A stretch of DNA of 64,000 bases from the NCBI GenBank assembly GCA_037447655.1, contig JBBHKE010001654.1:62001-126000 (forward strand). The letters run 5' to 3'. This document shows positions 9,353-19,384 of the stretch, one piece after another. Below the pieces are notes generated by a model, which ran no database searches, was not told the DNA's origin, and saw only the letters and a program-made list of their open reading frames with translations. Numbering within the stretch: position 1 is the stretch's first letter; each line of letters opens with the position of its first letter. This stretch comes from Zygnema cylindricum. Lineage: Eukaryota; Streptophyta; Zygnematophyceae; Zygnematales; Zygnemataceae. A program made the translations under genes and the position numbers.

Positions 9353-10260
9353 AAAATGGCAGGCAGGTTGTTAACAAAAATGGAAAAATTGCAGATACGG
9401 GAACTAGAGATGCTAGCAAAATGTATCAAATAGATATGCTCGATAATAAAGAAAATGATGTTTTGTATTCCGGTGCATTATCCTCATATGAGCTATGGCA
9501 TAAAAAATTAGGCCATGTGAACTATGGCAGTATGAAAAAGATGGTCAATGCTGGTAAAATAGAAGGAGTTACTCTGTCAAATCAATCACCTAAAACGTGT
9601 GATGGCTGTGCATTAGAAAAAATACACAGATTACCGTTTCCTTAAGAGTCTGAACATAAGTATACTAAACTTGACAGAGTCTGAACATAAGTATACTAAA
9701 CTTGTGCAAGTCATTCACTCTGATGTTTTCGGCCCTGCAAAGGTACCATATGCCGGGGGGATGAAATATATTGTTACGTTTACAGATGATTTTGCGAGAT
9801 TTACTAAAGTCAACTTCATGAAGGCTAAGAGTGAAGTCTTCACTCATTTTCAACACTACACAGCATGGGCGGAGAAACTACACGGTTTGTCATTTCTGGA
9901 GCTCAGATCGGACAATGGCGATGAAGTAATAAGTCATAAACTAAGTGTTCCATACTCTCCGGAACAAAATGGGGTCTCAGAAAGACTAAATTGAACTATC
10001 ATAGAAAGCTCTAGGTCCATGCTTGCGGATAAGGACGTCGATCCGAAATTCTAGACTGAAGCATTAAATTGTGCAGTTTATATCAAAAATAGGATAGGTT
10101 CAAAATCAGTAGAAACCAATCCATACGAGATCTGGACGGGTAGAAAACCGGATGTCAGTCATTTCAATGTATTTGGAAGTAAATGCTTTATTATAGATAC
10201 GTCTAATGATAAATGGAATATGGAGCCTAAGGGATTGTCGAGAATTTTGGTAGGATAGGA
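9319..10260 (+). pseudogene. Element i integrase
   Basis: Contains the HHCC domain (LWHKKLGHVNYGS, CDGCALEK) and DDE core pieces (HSDVFGPAKVPYAGG, FTDDFARFTKV, SDNGDEV, YSPEQNGVSERLN). The region between SDNG and the third catalytic residue is shortened. A 31-bp tandem duplication at 9645-9706 breaks the frame after KIHRLPFP. Further stops include LN*TI and KF*TEALN. Confidence 0.85.
9645..9706 (+). repeat. 31-bp tandem duplication in element i integrase
   Basis: The segment AGAGTCTGAACATAAG... at 9645-9675 is repeated at 9676-9706. It is absent from elements E, D and 2b, so it arose in this copy. Confidence 0.9.
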
Positions 10261-10390
10261 TGCTCACTCTAAAGGTTATAGAGTCTTTGTTTTTGAGAGG
10301 CAAAAAATTATAGTAGCAAATAACATAGTTGTCAAGGATGAACTAGACTCGATAGACAAATTTAAAATGACAGAGTAGCAAAAGCAGCGA

Positions 10391-10480
10391 AAAGTACAAG
10401 AATATGTCATTTTAGATAGCATCCATAATATTGTGAAAGTACAAGAATATGTCATTTTAGATAGCATCCATAATATTGTC
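10391..10480 (+). repeat. 45-bp tandem duplication in element i integrase-RT linker
   Basis: AAAGTACAAGAATATGTC... at 10391-10435 is repeated at 10436-10480. Related elements have one copy. Confidence 0.9.
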
Positions 10481-10799
10481 CCACAGATGCAGAATCACCA
10501 GTGGTAACACAAGAGTCGGAACATAATCGGGTTCCCCAACAAGTTCATTTTGAAGCGGACCAACAACAGTCAATGCCTACAGATCGCAACCAGCGCAACA
10601 AGCGCAACGCACGGGATCTGACAATTCCAGCCTCATAATTTTTGGGGAGAAAAAGATCCAGAGCCGTCTGCAAGCAAGTTCTCACTTCGCCTACTCGTCA
10701 GCCTCATGGGAGCATCTAACCATCCAGGAAGCTTTCTCATCACCGGAGAGGAACCACTGGAACGAGGCGGCAAACGATAAGATGAAGTCGATCAGGGAG

Positions 10800-11725
10800 G
10801 CTCACAAATGAGAGCTTGTGGACCTTCCTTCGGAATGAAAAGCAATCGGCAGCAAATGGGTATTCAAGGTGAAGTTAAACTCAGATAATACCATTGAACG
10901 ATATAAGGCTATACTTGTGGCAAAGAGGTATAATCAAAAAGAAGGAATTGATTTTGAAGAAACTTTTTCTCATGTTGTAAGATTTTCGACAGTTACGATT
11001 TTGCTATCTCTAGCTGCTCTAGAAGATATGGAATTACATCAGATGGATGTAACGACGACCTTTTTGCATGAAGAACTAGACGAGACCATTTATAAGGAGC
11101 AGCATGAAATGTATGCAAAACCAGGAAAAGAGCACTTAGTATGCAAACTGCCAAAATATTTGTATGGCCTAAAATAGGCCCCCAGGCAATAGAATCTAAA
11201 ACTTGATGAATTTTTAACTAGCCTATGATTTAAAAGGATAAGTTCTCATCACTCCATGTATGTTTTAAAAGGTTGGGATATAATAAAGTATATATAGCGG
11301 TATACGTAGATGATCTACTATTAGTCAGCAAATCAATGGCTGAAATTAACAAAATTAAAATTGCTTTGAAATCACGCTTCGAGATGAAAGACCTCAGTGA
11401 GGCAAAATATATTTTGGGTATTCAAGTTGAAAGGGACAGGAAAAATAGATTAATAAAATTGACTCAAAAAGAGGCTATTGGAAACATGTTAGATGAATAC
11501 GGAATGCGGGGGGCAAAAGGATGTGTAACACCAATGGAGTTTCGGCATAAGTTAGAGGGGGAAGAAATAGTACCGGGTGTTATTGTCAGTGAAACTTTTG
11601 AGTCAGGGGAGGATGATCCTATGACACTGATACCTTACAGACAGATAGTGGGAAGTTTAATTTATTTCATGAACTGTACCCGTCCGGAAATTGCTGCAGC
11701 AGTTGGGGTATTGAGCAGAAGTTAA
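10800..11725 (+). pseudogene. Element i reverse transcriptase
   Basis: Contains KVKLNSDNTIERYKA, LSLAALEDMELHQMDVTTTF (the aspartate of the first catalytic motif is kept), then VYIAVYVDDLLLVSKSM with intact YVDD, and FEMKDLSEAKYILGIQVERD. Stops replace Q and W codons in the LYGLKQAPRQW segment near 11176-11190. It resumes open at 11273-11725. Confidence 0.87.
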
Positions 11726-11776
11726 GAGAATCCGAGGAAATCTGACCGTGATGCAGCAAGAAGAATTTTAAGATAC

Positions 11777-12289
11777 TTGGTAGGAACCAAAGACCTCAAA
11801 CTCACACTAGGCGGAGGAGAAGTGAAGCTGCAAACATGGAGTGATGCAAGCTATGGCGATATGCCGAGTCAAAAATCCACCACGGGATTCGTTCTGCAAA
11901 TTGGGAACGGGACTTGCTGTTCGAGCAGCAAACTTCAAAAGGTCAAGGCACAATCGACGATGGAGTCAAAATATATGGCAACAAGCTCGGCCCTCAAAGA
12001 ACTCCTATGGGTAAAATCCATGTTACAAGAATTGGGATACATGCAGGTTGGTCCACAGGTGATCTGGTGTGATAATCAGGCTGCCATAGCCATTGCTTCT
12101 AACCCAAGTCACCATTTCAAAAGCAAGCACATGGATGTAAGATTACACTTTGTAAGAGAAAAAGTGTTCTCTAAAGTGATTAAATTATGCTATTTGCCAG
12201 ATGCAAAAATGGTTGCTGACATGCTCACTAAAGCTCTTCCGGCTCCTAAGCTGAAGTATTGTAGGGACGCACTGGGATTGAGTGAATAG
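11777..12289 (+). pseudogene. Element i RNase H, intact C-terminal frame
   Basis: An open 170-codon piece carrying all four expected acidic positions: WSDASYGD, STMESKY, CDNQAAIAIA and HMDVRLHFVRE. It ends ADMLTKALPAPKLKYC. The frame is lost upstream by a stop after VLSRS near 11723. Confidence 0.87.
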
Positions 12290-12426
12290 TTGACTTGCTG
12301 CACTTTTATACTGCTATGCTGCTCTAGTCAAATAACGGGGATATATTGGGACTACGTGACTTGCTAAATTGCTATGCAGCGATGCTGCGCTAGTTCTACA
12401 TCGCAGCTGCGCTGGCATACTGAGTC

Positions 12427-12442
12427 TAAAGCTTTAGGGGAG
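12427..12442 (+). other. Polypurine tract region of element i
   Basis: AAAGCTTTAGGGGAG directly precedes the 3' LTR start TGTTGTT. The same sequence precedes LTR2 in D and, with GGGAAG, in E. Confidence 0.6.
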
Positions 12443-13349
12443 TGTTGTTTTTGGAAAGCTTTAAGTCTCGGCAAATTTATACGACGGTGGAAAAATAGAT
12501 CTATATGGACACGCGTCGTCATATGAATCACAGTGCAGGTTTTTGAAAGGTAACGACAACGCAGCTGCGACGTAGATGGAACAAGCGCTGCTGCGGTTAT
12601 TTTTGATATGGTCTGTACGGACAAACGCAGCCTGCGACGCAATGGGTCAAACGCAACTGCGGATATTTTAGTACATGACAACGCATTTGCTACACAACAA
12701 GACAAACGCAGCTGCGGCTAATTTTTGTATGTGATAACGCATCTGCTACGAAGCTACGGATATTTGAATATAATCAGGAATTGGACTGCGCTACTGCGGT
12801 TGATCTGAATCAAGTCAACAGACAAGATTCACTTAGCTAGGCGACAAGTATTTGATAAAATCATATGCATAGGATTCTTAGTCATATTGAGTGTACAGTG
12901 ATAGATTAGTTCTTAGCGTAAGTAGGCGCACTTAGAACTTAGTGGCAGTTTAGTTCTTTTGGTTGTATCGTTTTTAGGAACACTTGTATTGGAGGTACAG
13001 CACTATGTAGTAGGACAACTGAGTGAAGAGTATAAGACTTAGGACGTAGAACATTTTATGTATCCAGACTTCCAAACTGTGTAATCTGCAGGTTGTTTTT
13101 GCGAAACTTCTGAGTTGCATATCTTGGTGTATGGTGGATCAATTGAGCTGAAGCTTTGGGAGTTGTCAGTCTTTGTGATATTCTATACTGTGTTATAGTT
13201 TGAAGCAGTTTCGTTCATTGTATCAGATTTGGTGAGCTGTAGAAAAAAGCTGTTTAATAGGATTCTTGATAAGCTTATGTGAGTAAGATTATGTCTACCT
13301 CCACTACTACTGCTGATGCTCCACCTGCTCCAGTGGTTGTGGAACAACA
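12443..13349 (+). repeat. 3' LTR2 of element i
   Basis: 907 bp and close to the 5' LTR over its whole length. It ends GAACAACA and is followed by the target duplication CCCCT. Confidence 0.9.
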
Positions 13350-13354
13350 CCCCT

Positions 13355-13373
13355 AAATCTAGTGATTTCAACA
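13355..13373 (-). repeat. LTR of element 3, first 19 bp after the element i insertion
   Basis: Read on the minus strand it starts TGTTGAAATCAC directly after the polypurine tract AATAATGGGAG. It continues into 7230 once element i and one copy of CCCCT are removed. Confidence 0.8.
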
Positions 13374-13386
13374 CTCCCATTATTTT

Positions 13387-14646
13387 CTAGTCTAATTTTA
13401 ATCTCTCTTTTAATCCACATTTATGTCTACAATATTTTAGCTTGGGAGATGGCACAGGCTTTGTCATCATATCATTCACCATTTCCTTATCACTTCTATA
13501 CACCAAATTCACAATTTTATTTTCCACTTTTTCTCTCACAAAGCTCAATGTTATATCCATATGCTTAGCTTTGAAATGATGTTTTGGATTCGCTGCAATT
13601 GCAATTGCAGCTTGATTATCACAAAATACTTCATGCACTCCCTTCTTCATGTATCCCAATTCTTGCAACAAAGACTTCACCCACATCAGCTCTTTCACAG
13701 CAAAACTAGAGGCCATGTACTCAGCCTCCATAGTGGACTGAGCAACAACCTTTTGTTGCTTGCTGCTGCAACAGCAAACACCTTCGCCCACATACAATAT
13801 GTACCCAGAAGTGTATCTTCTCATAGGTGCATCCCCATAACTGGCATCACTCGAATTAGTGATGTCAGTGTGCTCCCCTCCTAAATGTAACCATAGATCC
13901 CTAGTTCCCACCAGGTAACTTATTACTCTCTTGACTGCCTCCCATTCAGTCTTTATCGGATCATTAAGACTCCTACTGAGAACTCCAACCGCTGCAGCTA
14001 TGTCAGGCCTGGTACAATTCATAAAGTAAATCAAACTTCCTATAGCGTTTCTGTAAGGAATAGATTTCATAAACTGCCTCTCTTCTGGACTCATCTGATC
14101 ATCTAGCATTATCACTTCTTCTTCTACACTCCCATCACTTAATTTTTTCAAGTCCATGGGAGTGGTACAATTGTTTGCATTCTCCATCTGAAATTTCTCC
14201 AGCATATTTCTTATAGCCTCTTTCTGAGTAAGTCCGATGACTCTCTTCCCCTTATCTCTTTCCATTTGAATTCCCAGAATATATTTAGCCTCCCCTAAAT
14301 CCTTTATGTCAAATCTGCTTCCTAGATCTTCCTTTAGCCTTTTTATCTTCTCCATAGACTTACTCAAAACCAGAAAATCATCCACATAAATTGCAATAAA
14401 AATCAAACCATTCTCATCCTCAAACATATAAATAGAATGGTCAGAACTTATCCGAATATACCCCAGACTGGTAAGAAACTCATCTAGTTTCTTATTCCAC
14501 TGTATGGGGGCCTGCTTCAGTCCATATAAGGACTTTATAAGTTTGCAGACTTTGCTTTCCTCTCCTTCCTCTACAAAACCTTCTGGTTGCCGCATGAAGA
14601 TTTCATCCTGCAGTTCATCGTTGAGGAAGGCGGTCTTGATATCCAT
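13387..14646 (-). pseudogene. Element 3 RT C-terminal part and complete RNase H
   Basis: An open 419-codon frame running MDIKTAF, LYGLKQAPIQWNKKLDEFL, FIAIYVDDFLVLSKSM (YVDD intact), FDIKDLGEAKYILGIQMERD, then RNase H with SDASYGD, STMEAEYM, CDNQAAIAIA and HMDITLSFVRE, ending CGLKERLKLD. The RNase H looks complete. It is separated from the RT N-terminus by a single TAA at 14647-14649 in place of the glutamine of HQMDIKTAF. Confidence 0.9.
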
Positions 14647-14955
14647 TTAATGTATCTCCATGTCTTCCGCTGCTGCTAAACTAAGGAGAATCCTTACAGA
14701 TGGGAATCGAACTACTGAAGCAAAGGTCTCCTCATAAGCTATCCCCTCCTTTTGGGTGAATCCTTTTGCTACTAGCCAAGCCTTAAATCTCTCAATGGTG
14801 TTATCTGGATTTAGTTTCAGTTTGAATACCCATTTACACCCAATGGGTTTTCTATCTGTTTGACAGTCTACCTTCTCCCAAGTATTTGCCTCCATGATTG
14901 AGGCCATCTCATCATTTATGGCACTCACCCACCTTTCTTTCTCCGGACTGTCCAT
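14647..14955 (-). pseudogene. Element 3 RT N-terminal part
   Basis: Contains WVSAINDEMASIMEANTWE, GCKWVFKLKLNPDNTIERF, LVAKGFTQKEGIAYEETF and SVRILLSLAAAEDMEIH, then a stop. It joins in frame with the 13387-14646 segment apart from that stop. A further stop near 15025 separates it from the integrase C-terminal tail. Confidence 0.87.
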
Positions 14956-15024
14956 TGCCTCCGAGTATGACTGAGGCTCATCTGGATGGGAAAGATTTGT
15001 TACCTTGCAAGCAACTTGTTTTTC

Positions 15025-15903
15025 TTAAAGTCTTTTGCTGCTCCTCCTTCCTCCCTCAAAGTCCGAAGCTAGAATGGAGGGAAGTCTTGGATTCTTACGA
15101 ACTGTCCCATCAGCTCCCCTATCAATGGGAACGAGTTCTGACTCCTCTTCCTCTCTCTCCTCAAAAGGCGTAGGAATATGAGGGGATTCTGGTATATCTC
15201 CCCCATATTTTTTCTCCCTTGAATCTGCAATCATGTTTTCACTAGTGTCCCTTGTGGGAAGATCTAAGTCCTCGTTATTCTCGGACTCAAAATTGTTTCT
15301 AATTTTCTTAGTGTATTTCAAGGGATCAAAAGACTTCCTTTCATCCATGACAACTACATGCTTTACCAGAATGATATCCTGTTTAGCTAAGTCATGGACT
15401 CTATATCCCTTGACATCCTCATCATATCCCACAAAATATCGCGGTTTCCCTTTAGCATCTAGTTTCCTGTTTTTCTTATCTGTGTCAAGGCTGTAAACTT
15501 GACTACCAAATACCTTTAAGTGAGAGACATTTGGTTTCTTTCCAACCCATCTCTCATAAGGGATCATTCCTTTAACAGCTGTGTTGAGGACTCTATTCTT
15601 AATGTAGTTAGCACAGTTCATGGCCTCTGCCCAAAATCTTCTTCCTATTTTCTTATCTACCAACATGCTGCACACACTATCTCCTAAAGTCCGGTTTAAC
15701 CTCTCAGCTACCCCATTTTGTTCTGGATTATTCGGTACAGTTTTTTTATGCTGAACTCCCTCATTTCTCAAATAATCCTCAAACTGATTAGAGGTGTACT
15801 CTCCCCCATTATCACTCGTTATTCTCTTAATAGGGGTTCCGTGCAACTTCTCACTCCAGGCTTTGTATTCTTTAAAGTATTTTGGTGTTTTAGACTTGAC
15901 CAA
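15025..15903 (-). pseudogene. Element 3 integrase core to C-terminal tail
   Basis: An open 292-codon frame with SDNGGEYTSNQFEDYL, NPEQNGVAERLNRTL (third catalytic residue E kept), KKIGRRFWAEAMNCANYIKN, HLKVFGSQVYSLDT, GYDEDVKGYRV and an acidic linker ending SDFEGGRRSSKRL. The first catalytic aspartate region lies in a separate broken frame. Confidence 0.88.
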
Positions 15904-15906
15904 TCA

Positions 15907-16146
15907 TCAACATATACCTTTTTCCCCCAACCAAAGGCCCTCTTGCTGGTCCCCAGATATTTGTGTGGACCAGATGTAGTACTTTCTCACCTCTATATGT
16001 GGCAAATTGGGAAAGAGAAGTCTGTGTGCTTTACCTTGGGCACAGCCACTACAGTCATCCATCATCTCATTATCCCCAAACTGAATGCCCTCTACTATAC
16101 CCAGCTTTTTTATTTCTCTGAGTCTATCAAAATGCACATGTCCCAA
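15907..16146 (-). pseudogene. Element 3 integrase N-terminal zinc domain
   Basis: GHVHFDRLREIKKLG and CSGCAQGKAHRLLFP retain the HHCC cysteines. The frame then shifts, and LVHIDIWGP becomes unrelated sequence. Confidence 0.8.
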
Positions 16147-16155
16147 ACGTTTATG

Positions 16156-16462
16156 CTAGATCATCAAGCTTGGAACACCACGATAGTAAGCAGTCTTCTT
16201 TTCATTACTCAGGTTCAGCCTAAACATTCCTTGGCTACCGTTATCTGCAATGAAGTACACTTCATCTCCATACTTAGCTGTAAAGACTCCCTTTCTAATG
16301 AAGGTATCAATATCCTTGTCATCTAATACAGAGGTAGACACAAGATTCTTACTCAACTGAGGAATGTAGAGCACATCTGAGAAGGTGAGAATAGAAGTCT
16401 TACCCTCCACTAGGACTTTCAGAACTACCGATCCTACTAGATCTGTGGTAACTACTCTCCCA
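16156..16462 (-). pseudogene. Element 3 protease C-terminal part
   Basis: Contains TSILTFSDVLYIPQLSKNL, TSVLDDKD and MFRLNLSNEKK, matching the segment downstream of DSGA in elements A and C. The DSGA motif itself is missing because the sequence is cut at 16463. Confidence 0.8.
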
Positions 16463-16479
16463 TGTCATGCCGCATCGTG

Positions 16480-16760
16480 TCGGTTGCCCGCGCGCACGAT
16501 GTTATCCACGCACGCGCAGTATTTTGCATGCATGCGTAGTATTTCTCACGCACGCGCGGTATTTTCCACGCTCGCGCGGTATTTTGCACGCACGCGCGGT
16601 TTTCTTGCATGCACGCGTAGTATTCCGCACGCACGCACGGTTTTGGGCACGCGCGCGAGATTTGATGCATACACGCACGATTTAATGCATGCACGTATAA
16701 TTTTCGCACGCATATATAATTTTCGTTCACACGTGCGATTTTACGCCGATTCATTTATTT
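16480..16760 (+). repeat. CACGCGCG-rich minisatellite, unit about 30 bp
   Basis: Roughly nine degenerate units of the form CACGCRCGCGGTATTTTGCA, spaced about 29-31 bp. Alternating purine-pyrimidine runs (GCACGCGCG) could adopt Z-DNA. It is found nowhere else in the window. Confidence 0.75.
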
Positions 16761-18289
16761 ATGACGTGTACGCGATTCGCGTGCACGTTTCGTTGAATAG
16801 TACTAATTCCGTGCGATATGTTTTATTTCGTGCGCAGATATGTTATTTTCGAAGTATGGACGCGAAGTATCGTTTTGGCGACGCATCGCAATTTCCAGAA
16901 ATAGTTCGTGCGATGGTTTTCGTTTCGTGCGATATGTTTCGTTTCGTGCGTATGCATGCAATTTTGGGAGTATCAACGCGAAGTATCGTTTGGCGCCGAA
17001 TCGCGATTCCTGGTAGTATCGGCGTCGCTTCGATACCTTGTATTTATTTAAGTCGCGAACCCATGTAGGTTCGCGCACATGTAGTTAGGGAGGGTTTTTA
17101 CCCTCGGATTGTGGATTTTGTCAAGCGTACGGCAGACGATGTTGGCCGCATATTGGCCAACATCTTTAGTAGTTTCATGCATGTAGAGTAGACTAGACGT
17201 AGGCTAATTTTTCTTAGGCCTAGTGTAGCTCTTACTTAGCCTAATTCTCAGACTTAGAGAATTTAGCTTTTGGACAAGAATTTTCTCTTGGCGGCGGAGC
17301 TTTTCTCTTGCTCTCTCTCTCACCGATTGCTCAAGTTTCTTCCTTTCTTTTGCTAGCTAGCTGTAGAGGCTAGATAGTTTACGTACATTCTCCTTTGTAA
17401 TTCTGCCCACGCTTTTAATCCACGCGGCTCAAAGCCAAGTCCGGAAGGTTTCCCTCCAACTTGTGTCATTTTTGGGAAGTGGTGGATTGGAGTTCGTGTG
17501 GAGAAGCATCCGGATCCGGCTGCCCTTCCCACGGACAGCTGAACGGTTTGGGTGTTTGTTTTTGTGTTGTTTGTATTTTCGGTTGGGAATGGAAGGGTGA
17601 ATTTTGGCCGAATTTTGAGTTTTCCTTGTTTTTGGTTGGAATTATTTATTTTGCTTCGTTGCTTTCGTACGAGATAACTCTTGTAAAGAATACGTTGAAG
17701 ACCCAAGAGCCTAGTGGCTACCTTGTGGCTTAGTATTCTTGTCCAAAAGCTCCACTTTGTAAAAATCACATTTTCTAAAAGTTTATTTTTATAAAAATAA
17801 TTCATAAAAAAAATATTACTTTTCAAATTCAGTTTTTATTCTTGTTTTTTTTTCTTCCCATTTTCCTGCCTATTTACCTTTCATTTTCAGTTTTACTTCT
17901 CAGATTTGTGTGATAAAATAAAGCTAAAGGAAAAAAAAAATATAAAAATTACGTTATTTTCAATATAAAATCTATTTTTTCATTTCTAGATTTTCTTCCA
18001 CCTTTTATTTGAGTTAGTTTTTTTTTCCTTTTGATCTAGCTTTATTTTACTACAAGTTTCATTCTACTTTCTCTCTATTTTTGCTTTCGTTTTCAGTTTT
18101 GCATTGGGAAAATATATTATAAAAATAACTTAATTTATAAATTATATTTTATAAAAAAATAAAAACATTTTGTTTTGGTTTTTGTTTTCCTCTTTCTTGC
18201 TTTCAATTCTTGTCTTCTATCTTGCTTTCACTCTATTTCTGGTCTGCAGATTTAGGTCTGAATTTGTGTCAGATTTTTAGGGTTAATCT

Positions 18290-18365
18290 GCGAAATTAGG
18301 GTTTGGCCGCAGATTTAGGGTTTGGGCCGCAGATTTAGGGTTTGGGCGTATTTAGGGTTTATTTT
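18290..18365 (+). repeat. Telomere-like TTTAGGGTTT short repeats
   Basis: The motif CGCAGATTTAGGGTTTGG occurs in two close copies, with further AATTAGGGTTT and TATTTAGGGTTT copies, giving at least four TTAGGGTTT cores in about 75 bp. This resembles interspersed plant telo-box sequence but has a longer, imperfect unit. Confidence 0.7.
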
Positions 18366-19384
18366 TTGAAATTCTTAACCCTAGGTCAGCATTTTACCAT
18401 TCATTGGTCGCAGATTTTTGATTTTTCCAGCGTGGAATTAGGGTTTGGGAAACCTTTTTGCCCAATTTTACCGTATTTTGTGTTTTATTTTGATTTTTTC
18501 TCAATATTCCTCATATTTCTTTCTTTTAGTGCAACTTAATTTGTTAACTAGTGGATGTTTATTTTGTTCGGGATTTGATATATTTTTTTTTTTCTCTTGT
18601 CAAATTTAATCATTCAGAAAACTTAACAAGTAAGAATATATATTCTATATATTAGAATTGCACGAATTATAACCTAAAATTATCATTGCTTTATAGTTGG
18701 GTATAGCGTGGCATAGCGCTGATACGCATACCCTAGCAGGATACTAATTGCCTGGGTGTTTAGTCGTGGTTCTTGGGCACGATTATTCGGAATCGGAGCA
18801 TGTTCGATTCCAAGGAGCTCTGCAAAATCCGACTTGCCTCGACCAAGTCCGGTTCACTTTTAGTACTCACCAGAGTATTAAAGGTGTTTGTAAGTATCAC
18901 GATGCCTTGCGGGTGCAGGATCGCTTCTTTGTAATTTGGACACTCGTGTAGGGGTTTGGTGTGGATTGGTTCTATTACGAACCTTTCTTTTTGAGCATTT
19001 GCATTTTCCTTGTTTTCCTTGCATGCTATCTGGCCGTGAGTGGCCTTGAGTTTCCCTGTGACTATCTGGATTGGATTTCCTTTCATAGATCTTGTCGTTG
19101 GTGGCACTGTTTAGACAATTTTCTGTCTGTGCCGCTGTAGATCTGCACCGAAAGGTGCCTGGATAGTTTCTCTGTTTGTTTTTATAGATCTGGCCCTTCG
19201 GCCTTGCCCCATTGTTTGCAGGGTAGAGGTTTTGGTATTCCGGCTTTTTGCTAGATCCGACCACCAGGTCTTGGTAGAGCTTTCGTGTGTTTGTTTGTTT
19301 TGTGTGGATTGGCCTGTCATTTGACGCACCTCGGTTAGGTCGTTCCGAAATTCCCAGTCATACTCGAGGGTTTTCTCTTCGTGT

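Larger units (their letters stand above)
7231..13349 (+). mobile_element. Complete family-2 copia (element i), inactive, TSD CCCCT
   Basis: LTRs of 905 bp (7231-8135) and 907 bp (12443-13349) flank a full gag-PR-IN-RT-RNH series. A perfect 5-bp target-site duplication CCCCT lies at 7226-7230 and 13350-13354. The LTR ends are TGTTGTT...AACAACA. Many stops and two short tandem duplications (9645-9706, 10391-10480) make it non-functional. Length is 6119 bp. Confidence 0.92.
6280..16462 (-). mobile_element. LTR1-like copia (element 3), minus strand, interrupted by element i and truncated
   Basis: Its 3' LTR (6280-7230 plus 13355-13373) is split by family-2 element i. The internal part 13374-16462 carries RNase H, RT, integrase and part of the protease. 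The 5' part (gag, 5' LTR) is missing because a different sequence starts at 16463. Proteins are similar to elements A and C but clearly diverged. It had inserted in element 2b. Confidence 0.85.
16463..19384 (+). mobile_element. Putative LTR and leader of a Ty3/gypsy-like element
   Basis: Starts TGTCATGCC where element 3 breaks off and leads to a gag frame at 19385, so it is likely LTR plus untranslated leader. It holds a CACGCGCG-rich minisatellite (16480-16760), a pyrimidine-rich stretch (17280-17350), an A/T-rich block (17760-18230), TTTAGGG-type repeats (18290-18360) and no ORF I would trust. I could not locate a convincing LTR 3' end, primer-binding site or second LTR, so the internal boundary is unknown. 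Confidence 0.45.

Noticed and set aside
3522-16462. A host gene hidden among the copia remnants
   Set aside because: Every long frame in this stretch can be assigned to copia gag, PR, IN, RT or RNase H, or to an antisense shadow of one.
16385-17078. Long ORFs on both strands with His/Arg/Ala/Cys repeats
   Set aside because: They come from the CACGCGCG minisatellite, which is open in several frames. No domain and no similarity between frames.
18760-18830. Primer-binding site GGAATCGGAGCATG near 18789 for the gypsy-like element
   Set aside because: Resembles the iMet site only in part and is not preceded by a recognisable LTR end, so it is not annotated.
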